A stretch of 29,843 bases of DNA from Haplomitrium mnioides (GCA_049999725.1 JBNGIS010004604.1:1-29843), one strand, 5' to 3'; shown: positions 1 through 8,359, counted from the stretch's first letter. A program made the numbers and translations. The notes: generated by a model not told the origin, from the letters alone.

Positions 1-51
1 AAAAAAAATTCGACTGCCAAGTGAAACAGGAACTCAGTAGCGGTTTCTGGT

Positions 52-466
52 TCAAAGTAGCGGTTGTTCCATGTCAAAAATGTCATCTTTCGTGAAGGGC
101 TCAGAAACATCATGATTGCATTTCTTTAGGCTATACTCGTAAGGAATATCAACAATTACTAAAGTGAAACTTTTGGGTTTCACCAAGCCCTTAACTATCG
201 AGCGTTGAATTGACTTGATAAAATGCCACGTTGACTCCATCAATATAGGACAATAAGTTCGGGTCTTGCTCTTCAAGCCCTCCTTTAGTTGGAGGGATAG
301 CAATGTCATTTTGTTGCCTTGCCTTCCACTCTTTGGCTTTCTGACAGTGGAGCAAAAAAGGAGGAGGGTATGATACAAGGGTTGGAGCCTCGTCTTGATC
401 TTCATAGGCTTCTTCGACCCTAGATCTCTTTCTCCATTTTGTACCGGCCATCAATTTCTTGGCAAG
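52..466 (-). pseudogene. Exon-like block 3 of the unknown gene, possible methyltransferase-like motif
   Basis: The block starts with a basic KWRKRSRVEEAYEDQDEAP stretch. It continues through LLHCQKAKEWKARQQND and NLLSYIDGVNVAFYQVN, then meets a stop at about 191. A second frame (52-270) carries KSFTLVIVDIPYEYSLKKCN and then EPFTKDDIFDM. The hydrophobic strand followed by DIPY resembles the catalytic [DN]PPY-type loop after a beta strand in amino-methyltransferases, but that match is short and rests on pattern memory, so the assignment is tentative. The frame ends in a TGA-type stop at 52. The split between frames implies at least one indel. Confidence 0.35.
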
Positions 467-722
467 CTACCATTTAAACATTTTTTTGCCATGTAAAAAA
501 ACACGGAGAGAAAAACAAGAGGAGAAAACAAAAACAAGGAACTTCACTTAAAAAATGAATAGTGGTGTTTGTAAGGATGGACTTGAGAGTCTATGCGCAC
601 ATGGACTCTGAAGTCCGTGTGTGCATGGACTCTCAAGTGCAAGCGTGTCAAGGCTATATCAACTTTAAAAAAATTCAATAAATCTTTTGAAATATACATA
701 GAGAAGGTGAAAAAAAACTTAC
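467..722 (-). other. Intron 2 of the unknown gene
   Basis: The donor GTAAGTTTTTTTTC is strong. The acceptor is one of two AGs near 467 or 458, preceded by a pyrimidine-rich tract on the minus strand (plus-strand purines at about 508-540). It carries a 24-bp minisatellite of the same family as intron 1 at 575-646. Confidence 0.45.
575..646. repeat. 24-bp minisatellite, three units, in intron 2
   Basis: There are three consecutive 24-bp units at 575-598, 599-622 and 623-646, each with the core ATGGACT plus a diverged tail. The middle unit contains the perfect 5-bp inverted repeat GGACT-CTGA-AGTCC (604-617). Confidence 0.8.
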
Positions 723-1445
723 CAACAATTTCTCAAAGCTTGAGTAGAAAAAGGACATCTTTGATTTCTCTATTTGGATGGGATGCTCCATTCTTGCCTA
801 GTTTGTGAGACATTTCTTCAATTGAAAACTCTCCAGCTTCCATCCATTTCAAAACAAAAAAATTTGTTTTGTCAAGAAGACCATGAATAGACCTCCATGG
901 TGTCCACTCTATATCCTCAATTCTAGGAGATTCTTTGGCCTTTGGCTTCTGGTCTTTCACTTGGTTCTTTTCCCACCATGTAAAAATGCTCTATTGTAGC
1001 TCTAAGAGCTCTCCACTTCAAAACACCAGCTAGAACCAATTGTCTTGAGAAGTCAGAGTCTTCTCAAGAGTTGACTTTGGCTTGATCTCCAAAATCCGTT
1101 GGAGCCTGCACCGACTTGACTTCCTCCTCTGACATGCTAGGAATGGAAGATGAAGGGGCCGCCGAAGAAGAGATGGTTGGAGATGGGGACGGGACTGGAT
1201 CCTCCTCAACAGAGGGTGGGGGCATATGCTTCTTCTTTGGTACAACTTGCTTCTTTTTTTTGCAGCCTCGTTTGGCTCCACCTCTTTTCTTTTCTTGCCA
1301 GCCAAAGGTCCACTTATTGCTAGCAAAGCCATTGTTGTCGTGTTTGGATGCGACACAAGTTAATGCATGTGAAGGTCTTGCTTTACTATCACAATTTCCA
1401 AACTCATACCAAATTTGATGAAGTTCCATTTTACCCGCTTTGCTT
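723..1445 (-). pseudogene. Exon-like block 2 of the unknown gene
   Basis: The block is 723 nt between a clear acceptor (TTACACAG, ending at 1446) and a donor (GTAAGTTTTTTTTC, starting at 722). The first part contains WYEFGNC, a lysine/arginine-rich basic stretch and then a proline/serine/glutamate-rich low-complexity linker, the pattern of a nuclear protein with a disordered spacer. A stop at about 1064 interrupts it. The frame resumes with VLKWRALRATIEHFYM, shifts by one base near 960, and continues with IEWTPWRSIHGLLDK and FFVLKWMEAGEFS before a TGA near 733. The second half is rich in Trp and looks like part of a folded domain. No database family can be named from memory. Confidence 0.42.
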
Positions 1446-1717
1446 CTGTGTAAGCATTGACAAAGTTTGACAAATATTAAGAAAATTGAAAACAAAAAAT
1501 AGAAAATGGTCGATTACTTAATACACAAATTTGTCAAAAGTACAATTAGGGACTTCGAGTGTTTCCACATAAAGTCTAAGCCCAAAGATACACTGGACAA
1601 TATGCTTGGATGGACTCTTGAGTGCATATAAGCATGGACTTTAGAGTATATGCGAGCATGGACTTCTTAGCAACAGAAAGTTTTAAATGAATGAAAAAAA
1701 AATCTTCTTAGTCTCAC
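1446..1717 (-). other. Intron 1 of the unknown gene
   Basis: On the minus strand the segment starts GTGAGACTAAG after AAG and ends with the pyrimidine-containing acceptor GTCAATGCTTACACAG just before AAGCAAAGC. The length is 272 nt. It contains a three-unit 24-bp minisatellite at 1607-1678, about 40 nt inside the donor. Splicing itself is inferred from the border sequences only. Confidence 0.5.
1607..1678. repeat. 24-bp minisatellite, three units, in intron 1
   Basis: Units at 1607-1630, 1631-1654 and 1655-1678 repeat TGGATGGACT / AGCATGGACT / AGCATGGACT at exact 24-bp spacing. The core is the same as in the array at 575-646. Confidence 0.8.
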
Positions 1718-2093
1718 CTTGCGGTCGTTGAAAGCCAACTGCAGATCTTTGGTGAAGATGTCCCTTGATTTCATCTCATTGAAGCACAGTTTCTTTGGAA
1801 AAGCCTTGACAAGAGTAATCGAGGTGTTTGATTGCACAAGCATCCCCATGTGGGCTCTGTGCCCTTCTCAAATCATAGTAATTTGGACCAAAATGTGCAT
1901 GTTGAAAATTTTACCTTCTATGTGATAAAGATAAAGGTGATGGTCGATGTCTTTTATGGCTCCACAACAAACTAGCCATTTGTAGGCTAGTTTTTGTAGC
2001 TCAATAGACTTCAAAACATCCAAATACCAATAAGGCCTTGGTTGAGATGGTTTGGGAGCATTGGTGTGTGATGTTATTTTCTCCAAAGTGTAT
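1718..2093 (-). pseudogene. Exon-like block 1 of the unknown gene
   Basis: The reading frame carries a tryptophan/tyrosine-bearing stretch (PRPYWYLDVLKSIELQKLAY) followed by WLVCCGAIKDIDHHLYLY. It stops at an in-frame TGA at about 1868, then continues in the same frame to 1718. There the coding strand reads AAG|GTGAGA, a good plant 5' splice site. The TGA could be a decayed CGA codon, which is inference. The upstream boundary is approximate: the open frame extends to 2245 but changes character to a hydrophobic, AT-driven composition, so I placed the exon start near 2093. No known domain was recognised. Confidence 0.4.
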
Positions 2094-2744
2094 AATAGTA
2101 AAAATGAGGGGCAAAAATTGTACCAAAAAGAGTTCACATAGAATGGAAGGAAAAAAATAGCCAAATCACAAGAAAATGCAAAAACGACCATGACAAGAAA
2201 ACAAAACTGAAAAGTAAACTTGCAACAATTGAAAGACCTTTCCATTTTCTTCTTTTATACCCAAATTTCAAAAAATGCATTTTCTTGCCAAAAAATGATT
2301 CGCAGAGCTCTTAACACGAAGGTTTTCTTGGTGCAAAAAATAGTTAGTAGATAAAGCATTTCTTGTTTTCATCTTTCCGATTTCTTTTTTTCATTTCCTT
2401 CATAAAAGTTTCACCATTTTGTCGTGTTGTGAAATTTTCTTCAAAAACACATCTTTTGGATATACGAGCAGGAGTTCAGAATATTTGTTAAAATACTTTC
2501 CTCAAATTTCTTGGTGTGGATGTCCAAGCCTTCCATACGTACTAACTCTGATATACAACCCTAAACCTTATACATACAATGACAACCGTGTAGAACTTAG
2601 ATTCTACACCACTCAAATACTCTCTTGTAGAACTCAAAACCTTTTGTTTGGTAGACTCTGGTCAAAATCTAGAATGTTGTTTGTTTGCACTCTTAAGTAA
2701 ATCTATGAAGCCACTGCTTTTTGATTCTAATTTATGACTTCTTT
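2094..2744. other. AT-rich stretch without recognisable gene
   Basis: The frames here are short or of composition-driven hydrophobic content. A 93-codon plus-strand frame at 2419-2700 has no recognisable motif. The stretch separates the unknown gene from the truncated 3' part of gypsy A. I see no LTR boundary for A here, so its 3' LTR was lost by deletion or is too diverged to see. Confidence 0.4.
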
Positions 2745-2762
2745 GCTTATGCCTTTGCATAT

Positions 2763-3170
2763 ACAATTTGGAAAAGAAGATGGACTTGAAACAAAAGGCT
2801 TAAGTTTAGAGACATAGAACACAAGATGAATCTTCATATTAAGAGAAAGATCAAGTTTATAAGCAACGAGAGAAATAACTTGAGAAGTAGATAAAGAACC
2901 AATCTAAGAATGAGATAGCTTACATACTTGAGTATCTAAAGACAATGGGAGATTGTGAGTAGAAAACAAAACTTGGTCACTTTAAATACAAGAGAAATCA
3001 TGATGACATTTTTTGGCCGATTGTTTTTGCCAATTTTGAGCAATAGTAAGATGGTTGTGAGAATCTTGTAAAGAAAAGGATAAAAGAGACAAAAAAGTAG
3101 AAATACTTCAAACATTGGAAGAAGAAAGAGAAAGAAAACCATCGAGAACAAGAGGGTGTTCATCTAAATT
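2763..3170 (-). pseudogene. Integrase C-terminal domain of gypsy A
   Basis: Read on the minus strand from about 2990, the frame gives DQVLFSTHNLPLSL, then an in-frame TAG where integrases usually have Trp, then VAYKLDLSLNMKIHLVFYVS. This is the GPY/F-type C-terminal module that in Ty3/gypsy integrases binds DNA and ends in the MKIHPVFHVS-like signature. A chromodomain should follow in a chromovirus, but recognisable sequence stops at about 2763. The part at 2990-3170 is coding only in fragments. Confidence 0.65.
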
Positions 3171-3520
3171 AGGCAAAAAAAGGAGAAAACCTAATAATTG
3201 CTTGTTTGGAGTTATTGTAGAGGAACTCCATAGCCAATAAGAAACTATTCTAATTGGTGTGATGAACATTGATGAAAGCGCGAAGCATATCCTCCACATG
3301 ACAATTAGTACATTCTATTTTTCCATCTATTTGAAGATGATAAGTAGTAGACATAAAGAGTTTGGTTTTCAAAAGCTTGAACAAATATTGCCAAAATTTT
3401 CCAATGAAACACACATCTCTATTAGATATTAACATCTTAGGTATTCCATGATGATGGAAGGTAGTACTGAAGTAAACTTTTGCCAATTGTGGAGCATCTA
3501 TTCTTGGAGCTAAATGAATT
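3171..3520 (-). pseudogene. Integrase catalytic core of gypsy A, catalytic Asp replaced
   Basis: This is the catalytic core of a Ty3/gypsy integrase, which inserts element cDNA into chromosomes. The frame 3486-3250 contains HHHGIPKMLISNRDVCF, then FWQYLFKLLKTKLFMSTTYH and a GKIEC stretch followed by VEDMLRAF. The second catalytic aspartate (normally in a SDR context) is Asn, codon AAT at 3421-3423. The glutamate of the D,D35E triad is kept, in GKIEC. The frame shifts near 3290 into the downstream helix region (3108-3299). With the Asp lost and frames broken, activity is not expected. Confidence 0.8.
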
Positions 3521-3588
3521 TCTATAAGGCATAGTTGGAGCTAAAATAACAAGATCCAAACTTACATGTTCTTAATGAGTAGTAGGAA

Positions 3589-3860
3589 TTAGTAGTGGTT
3601 GAGGAAGTCCCATTGGTTTTTGATTTGAAGCTTTGTTTTGTTGACAACTTTTACACGAACAAACAAAACCACAAACATCTCAAGCCAAGTTGGGCCAATA
3701 CCAAATGTGTTGAAGCAACTCTTTAGTTTTATGAACTCTAAGATGCTATGAGATGGAAATATCATGCGCTTATTATAAATAATCCATCTTGTGGAACATA
3801 TATTTGATGGCATTGATAGAGAATACCATCTTGAATGAAAAATAAAGACACTCATTATCT
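3589..3860 (-). pseudogene. Integrase zinc-finger (H2C2) region of gypsy A
   Basis: The minus-strand translation around 3600-3720 keeps the spacing of the integrase N-terminal H2C2 module, which folds around zinc and supports integrase multimers: an IGPTW segment, a VFVV/FVRV-type helix, and KVVNKTKLQIKNQW in the place of the CxxCQxNK segment. Metal-binding cysteines are partly lost or lie in another frame. The short tail NQWDFLNH corresponds to the stretch that leads into the core. Confidence 0.6.
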
Positions 3861-3929
3861 TTGACCGTTAGTCATGCCCAAAAGACTAAAAAGCATATTC
3901 TCATAGTTTTTTGCGATAGCTGTCACAAG

Positions 3930-4262
3930 TTGCATCATCAAGATGTAGCATGCTAATGCTAACCACCTCCATTATATTCACTTGATGATTTAGCATGTGT
4001 GATAATGCATTACAAATGGTGTGGAACCTTCCAAGCTTGTACTCTAGCTTGATATTGAGGAGTTTCAATTGATCTTTTCATCGGTGATGGCGACTTGTCA
4101 TATTTTCCAAATGGATTGCTTGTAATAATGGCTTGTAATTTGTATGCATAAGTATAAGTCTTCCTAACAGATAGTATCTCCACAACTTGGTAGCATAAAC
4201 CATTGCTAGTTGCTCTCAATACCTTGCAAAAAACTTTCTCTCCACTATATTTAATCAGCATG
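3930..4262 (-). pseudogene. RNase H domain of gypsy A
   Basis: RNase H degrades the RNA of the RNA:DNA hybrid during reverse transcription. The frame 4261-4010 and its neighbours give a YATKLWRYYL-like helix, a YKPLLQAI-like strand, and LEYKLGRFHTICNALSHML, the degraded form of the connection stretch in which gypsy elements normally carry NxxADxLSR. The Asp of that motif is lost (NAL). Multiple frame changes occur between 4080 and 4200. Confidence 0.65.
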
Positions 4263-4514
4263 ACATGAAGGCAATTGGATGAAGTTCATTCTCAAACTCT
4301 TGTTCTAACATTGCTCCAATAACAAAATTAAAAGCATCAAAATCAAATATACAATATACCTTTGGATCATATGGTTATAGAATAAGACCAAAAGAGATTG
4401 CATCATTTAGTTGTTGAAATGCTCTTGCTCTTGGGTGATCCGTTGAGACTTGGCCTCTTTGCCTAGTAGATCTGTAAGTGGTGCAGCAATATGCGCATAG
4501 TAATGGATGAATCA

Positions 4515-4855
4515 TTAATAAAAGATTGCTAATCTATTGTAGGCTCTAATGTCCTTTGCCTTCTTTGATGTTGGCCACTTTGTGATAACTTTAATTTTCT
4601 CTTCTTCCATCTTGATACCATCCGCATACACTTTGTGCTTTAGGTAAAAAAACCCTTTGCTTCCAAAATTTTCACTTGAATATCTTGCAATAAAAACCGT
4701 CCAATTGTGCAACCTTTGCAATACTTCTTTCAAAACTCATAATTCACAAACTCCTTCAAAATTTCATCAATCCTTGAAGTTGGTATGAATTTTCCTCTCT
4801 TCTTATTCAAAACCACAATTGGCTTGATCTATCTAGCTCTTTTTTGTTTTGTCTA
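4515..4855 (-). pseudogene. Reverse transcriptase of gypsy A with the catalytic centre deleted
   Basis: Minus-strand reading from 4835 gives KPIVVLNKKRGKF and SRIDEILKEF, which is RT fingers (domain 2-3 sequence). Within about 25 codons it continues with KEVLQRLHN and FYLKHKVYADGIKMEEEKIK, then ITKWPTSK, which is RT thumb. The palm between them, with the first catalytic Asp and the YxDD box, is missing (about 80-100 codons by comparison with family layout). The order is right and there is no foreign sequence, so this is an internal deletion. An additional frameshift lies near 4735. Confidence 0.75.
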
Positions 4856-5204
4856 ATCAACTTGAGCAGATCGATCTTCAAGCCAAGGCAAGCCTAAAAT
4901 AGTGTCATATTGTACTAGTGCAATAATAAAATCCATAGATTCTTCATACTCTTTACCAATCCTTAGAAGAAATAGCTTGTGCAAGTAGAACATCTTATGT
5001 TTTTGGCTATCGACTATAGTTACAAAATTTCCCTTGATAGGCAAAGATTTCTTTGATTTTCTTTGCAAAATATAATAACATGAAATTTCTAGAACTTCCA
5101 TAGTCTACCAACATTCTACAAAAATATTCATCAACCATACCATCTAGATAAAACAAGGTAGTTTGAATTCTTGTCGAGCTTTTAAATCCATTGGAATTAA
5201 TCAA
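4853..5204 (-). pseudogene. Aspartic protease of gypsy A
   Basis: This is a retropepsin, which cuts the gag-pol polyprotein. The frame 5204-5007 carries RMLVDYGSSRNFML, the active-site loop with Asp kept and the usual D-S/T-G changed to D-Y-G. The frame 5101-4853 carries DTILGLPWLEDRSAQVD, the typical C-terminal ILG-P/M-WL signature of plant chromovirus proteases. The two parts overlap in different frames, so one indel lies between 5007 and 5101. Confidence 0.8.
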
Positions 5205-5264
5205 GCTCTTAGTAACCCACTCGATTGTTTTTACTGAGGTCTATCGTTTCCATGGTTTTCATCT

Positions 5265-5460
5265 TCAACAATTGCTACTTGAACAAGAGTGCATGGTCGA
5301 CCTTAAAAATGTGGAAATTTGCAATCCTATGATCAAGTTGCCAACAATAAGAACATCCTCTATTTGGAGAAGCCACTCACGGTCTACATCAGTGAGTGCT
5401 ACTCTTTTCTCCGCATCAATCTCCATAGGTACAACCTCATTTGGTGGCACACGAACATTT
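5265..5460 (-). pseudogene. Gag nucleocapsid zinc-knuckle region of gypsy A
   Basis: The frame 5450-5265 reads PPNEVVPMEIDAEKRV followed by VDREWLLQIE, the segment that in plant gypsy gags precedes the CCHC zinc knuckle. Just beyond it another frame gives CSYCWQLDHRIANFH: both first cysteines and the histidine are present, and the final cysteine position reads His. The knuckle normally binds genomic RNA during packaging. Confidence 0.65.
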
Positions 5461-6130
5461 GATAAAGCTTGTTATGGACATGGCCTAGCTTGAGTAGTCA
5501 CTAATGGTGAGTTGTATCATTCAACCATACGCATTGCTTCTTCTAGTTGAGAGGGTTCTCTCATTGTCAATTCCATTCTAACATGAGGCTTCAATTCTTG
5601 AACAAAAGATCTAAAGCTTCTCCCTCACCCATATTAGGAACTTGTATAATGGTGTTTTGAAATTGTGTTATTTAGCTCCTCATTGTACCCAATTGCTTCA
5701 ATTATGCCAATCGATCTCTTGTCATATTTAGAGCATTTAGAACCCTAAATCTTAAATTCACCACTTCTTTGAACTCTCGCCAAGAAGCAATTGGAGCAAC
5801 AAATCCATGTTGAGCTTACTCTATTTGATATCTCCACCAAGTTTTTGTAACTCCATCCAATTGACTTATAACAAATAGAATTCTTTGACCATCTTCTCTG
5901 ATGTTTGTAGCCTCAAAGTATTGCTTGTAATCAAACAAGAAATTCTCATATGCATCAAGAACTGTCTTCCTATCATATGCTTTTGGTTTGAGAAATCGCA
6001 CATGACTTTCTTCTTCTTGAAAATGTGCCATTTTTCCCACTTGCATTTGAACTTCCAAAAGATGTTCAATTTGTTGTTGCATCATTTGAATCATCGCTTC
6101 TTGAAACTCAATATAACCCTCCACTAAAAA
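5461..6130 (-). pseudogene. Gag capsid region of gypsy A
   Basis: The frame 6262-5816 holds the gag start region. The true start is probably the ATG at about 6137, inside the primer-site segment, or a nearby downstream ATG. It contains IEFQEAMIQMMQQQIEHLL (coiled-coil-like), then EEESHVRFLKPKAYD, NFLFDYKQYFEATN and ISQLDGVTKTWWRYQIE, the capsid signature of plant gypsy gag (the GxAxxWW-type motif). From 5816 to 5460 the sequence is broken by stops. The upstream part of that frame (6137-6262) is 5' LTR sequence, not protein-coding. Confidence 0.7.
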
Positions 6131-6132
6131 GA

Positions 6133-6150
6133 ACCATGGCTTTGATACCA
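6133..6150 (-). promoter_or_regulatory. Primer-binding site of gypsy A (initiator tRNA-Met type)
   Basis: The minus strand reads TGGTATCAAAGCCATGGTT directly beside the LTR. The canonical plant initiator-Met site begins TGGTATCAGAGC, so 11 of 12 bases match, the change being G to A. Its position between LTR and gag is as expected. Confidence 0.85.
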
Positions 6151-6331
6151 ATCTAAAAGAACTCAATGACCAACTTCCAAATGAGTAACAATTCCAAGAT
6201 AACTCTAATAGAGTTATGCAACTCAAGGTCAATAGTAAGCGAAAGCCAAGAGTGCAAGCCAAAGCAAAGCAACCAAAGAGCCAAACATAATCAACAGGAA
6301 CTCCAGAATGAGTGGGGCTATGAAGCCCTTT

Positions 6332-6339
6332 TATTTATA
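6332..6339 (-). promoter_or_regulatory. TATA box in the 5' LTR of gypsy A
   Basis: TATAAATA on the minus strand, followed by AAAGGGCTTCATAGCCC. It lies about 180 nt before the end of the LTR, consistent with a U3/R border about 30 nt downstream. Confidence 0.55.
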
Positions 6340-6349
6340 CAAGAGAAAA

Positions 6350-6559
6350 AGGTGTCATCTTTCTTTCTTCACTTACAAGTCACTTCTTATTTCAGCCTTA
6401 AAAGCGATATTATCTTACCTCTCTAAAACTAACTTGGAAGGCAAGTAATTTGATCTCAATTCAACTCTAAAAGTAACCTTATACCACTTCACTAAAAGAA
6501 ACTTCAAAAACAAGTAAATTTAAAATGATTTCAACCCTAAAAGTGACCCTCTACCACTT
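6350..6559 (-). repeat. Three 70-bp subrepeats in U3 of gypsy A
   Basis: Units at 6490-6559, 6420-6489 and 6350-6419 align in register without gaps. The first two share TCTAAAAGT..CC.....TACCACTT. The third is more diverged but keeps a CCTTAAAAGCGATATTATCTTACC-like end (differences scattered). They sit just upstream of the TATA box. Confidence 0.7.
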
Positions 6560-6597
6560 CCTTCACTTCTCTTTATTTTCTTATAAATAGCAAAAAA

Positions 6598-7239
6598 TCA
6601 TGTTTGTATTATTACATTAGGAATGTGCGACAACTTTATTGGCCTCGACGGCCTACCAAAAATCCCATCTATTCTGCCCATCTCTTGCACTTGCAGTCTT
6701 TCAATTTCTTGAGCTCTTTGTAATTTTTTGTCTTTCTTTGGAATTTCGCAAAAAACAATTCTCTTTCGCTTAGATCTTCGTGTCACAATACCAATGCCCC
6801 TTTGTCCTCTCAACATGGTTTCTTGACTAGGCGCAAAAAAATAAACTTAGAAATTTTCTTAGTCACTGAATACTCACTCTTCCTCATTATGACTCTTTAT
6901 GATGTATGTTCATGACTCGTCAATAGCAAATAGTCTGATTTTGACTTGTCGAATTGGATTTTGACAAATCTCCGATACAACCCTTTGGAACCATCCCTGA
7001 TGATTGACTTTGGTTCCTCAAAGTTCATCTCTCTTGCTCATCTTTCAAAATCAACACTCGATTCCATCTGTTTAGCTCTCACTCCTATGAGCAAACTGAG
7101 CAAAATTGCATATTTTCTTCATCTTTTTTGCTTCATTTCATCTATTTTTTCTTGAATAAACAGCCTGGACTGACATATTTCAATACTTCCCTTCCAAAAA
7201 TCTCTTAATATATTCTTCCTCTCTATTGCGCAGGGTGCT
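6598..7239 (-). other. Spacer between gypsy B pol and gypsy A, with an unassigned reading frame
   Basis: A 72-codon minus-strand frame (6816-6598) begins MLRGQRGIGIVTRRSKRKR, continues with a charged helix (KKDKKLQRAQEIERLQ) and has a second basic patch RPSRPIK. The arginine/glycine start resembles gag N-termini of some gypsy elements, but similarity is too weak to assign. The rest (6820-7239) shows no coherent frame; it may be 3' non-coding sequence of element B. Confidence 0.35.
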
Positions 7240-7880
7240 CTAAGCATCTTCTTTGGGGTAATATATATTCAGCCAATAGCCATTAACACGAGTAGGCAAT
7301 AATTCTTCTTCCAACGTACACAACTCCACTAATCCATTCTCATGTGCTTGAATTAGTCAATAAATACCATCCCATCTAGTATGAAGCTTATCAAGAAACA
7401 ACTTATATCAAGAATCATAGACTCAAACCAAGTTGTCTTCTTTTACCATTGTTGATCTCAAATTCTGTTCATGTCTCCATTTTTGTTGCCATTGGATTTC
7501 TTCAATGTTTTCCAAACTCGTTGTCCTTTCTTGCTCCAATCAAATAATATCGTGTGTTCTTTGCAGCATACTTTCTTCCATTGACTGCTAATTTGTAATC
7601 TAAATTTGCAACATCGGTACACCTAGCTCAACTGACATAGTAGCATGCATTCCATAAACCAAGAAATAAGGTATTTTATGTGTCAAAATCTTCTCTATCG
7701 TTTGATAAATCCATAATGTTCCTGACACCTTCTTATCCCACAAAATCTTATTGGATGTTGCAATCTTATTGAGAATTTTACAAAGATTCTTGTTAGCTTT
7801 TTTTGTTTGACCATTTGTTCTCGAATTGTAAGGTGTAGTCTTCCTATACTTAATCACATATCTCCTCGTCAAAATTTCAA
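7240..7880 (-). pseudogene. Integrase core end and C-terminal domain of gypsy B
   Basis: The frame 7872-7600 reads YRKTTPYNSRTNGQTKKANK, then a WDKKVSGTLWIYQT helix and IPYFLVYGMHATMSVELGVP, the end of the D,D35E core in Tat-like integrases. Where the catalytic Glu is expected (NGQxE) the sequence has Lys (NGQTKK). Downstream, scattered frames to 7240 end with LEEELLPTRVNGYWLNIYY and a stop, the family's typical C-terminus. No chromodomain follows. Confidence 0.75.
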
Positions 7881-8350
7881 TCGTCGAACTGAAGAAATGA
7901 GTTCATCAACCACTCACCAATTCCAATAGACACCCAAACCGGTTGACAATGCTATCTAGTAAAAACTTTGCTACCACATTTGCAATATCTCTCTTCATTG
8001 GCTCAACCTCTACTCATTTAGTAGCATACATTGTTGCCACTAAAATATATCGATTTTGCGTCTATTAGGCTAGAGGTTGAGTCACACCAACAAAATCAAT
8101 TCCTAATTTTTCAAAATAAGCTAAAGGTAAAATTAGAGTCAATGGCCAATGAGATGTTGTCGATTGTCATGTTCTTTGATACATATCACATCGTTAAAAA
8201 AACTCTACTACATCTTTAATCATTTTTTGCCACCAATAACGACTCTCTAAAATCTTCTTTACCGTATTTTTTGTCACAAAATGACCTCCTTCCATATCTT
8301 CATGTAACATTGAGCTCACTTTCTTTCAATCATCTCCTTTAGCACACCTC
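7881..8350 (-). pseudogene. Integrase zinc finger and core start of gypsy B
   Basis: Minus-strand reading of 8345-8160 gives HEDMEGGHFV, then ILESRYWWQKMIKDV and RCDMYQRT. The two zinc-binding histidines are kept, but the second cysteine of CxxC is Tyr. The core follows with EKLGIDFVG (first catalytic Asp kept) and ILVATMYATK. At about 7890-7910 the second catalytic position reads VSG followed by two stops and THF, so the Asp is gone. Frames are interrupted by at least five stops. Confidence 0.7.
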
Positions 8351-8359
8351 CGAAGAACT

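Larger units (their letters stand above)
52..2093 (-). pseudogene. Degraded multi-exon plant gene, function not recognised
   Basis: This is the only locus in the window that does not read as a retrotransposon. Three coding-like blocks on the minus strand (about 2093-1718, 1445-723 and 466-52) are separated by two introns of about 260-270 nt with good GT-AG borders. Coding is broken: an in-frame TGA at about 1868 in the first block, a stop near 1064 and a frame change near 960 in the second, and a frame change near 190-270 in the third. Exon phases at the first junction do not join cleanly. The left end is undefined because the similarity may continue beyond position 1. I do not recognise the family with confidence. 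The gene could be a host gene, a captured fragment or the coding part of a DNA transposon; no transposase motif was seen. Confidence 0.5.
2745..6600 (-). mobile_element. Gypsy element A: 5' LTR to integrase, 3' LTR missing
   Basis: On the minus strand the order is LTR, primer site, gag with zinc knuckle, aspartic protease, reverse transcriptase, RNase H, and integrase (zinc finger, core, C-terminal domain). This is the Ty3/gypsy order, with integrase last. The element is about 3.9 kb instead of the usual 5 kb or more, because the centre of RT is deleted and the 3' end is missing. Every domain carries frameshifts or stops. Protease and integrase wording is close to that of chromoviruses such as element C, but no chromodomain is visible. 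The right border near 6600 is approximate. Confidence 0.8.
6151..6600 (-). repeat. 5' LTR of gypsy A (about 450 bp)
   Basis: This is the segment between the primer site and the probable start near 6600. It contains a promoter TATA box (minus TATAAATA, 6332-6339) and three 70-bp subrepeats upstream of it. The start at 6600 (TGATTTTTTGC on the minus strand) is a guess because the 3' LTR partner is absent. The last bases before the primer site do not show a clean CA, so the border there is uncertain by about 15 nt. Confidence 0.65.

Noticed and set aside
1116-1418. 100-codon plus-strand frame with a Gly/Glu-rich start and Phe/Cys stretch
   Set aside because: It is the complement of the Pro/Ser- and Lys-rich linker of the minus-strand pseudogene; its composition is explained by that.
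2419-2700. 93-codon plus-strand frame
   Set aside because: No recognisable motif, no upstream signals, and AT-rich surroundings; length is compatible with chance.
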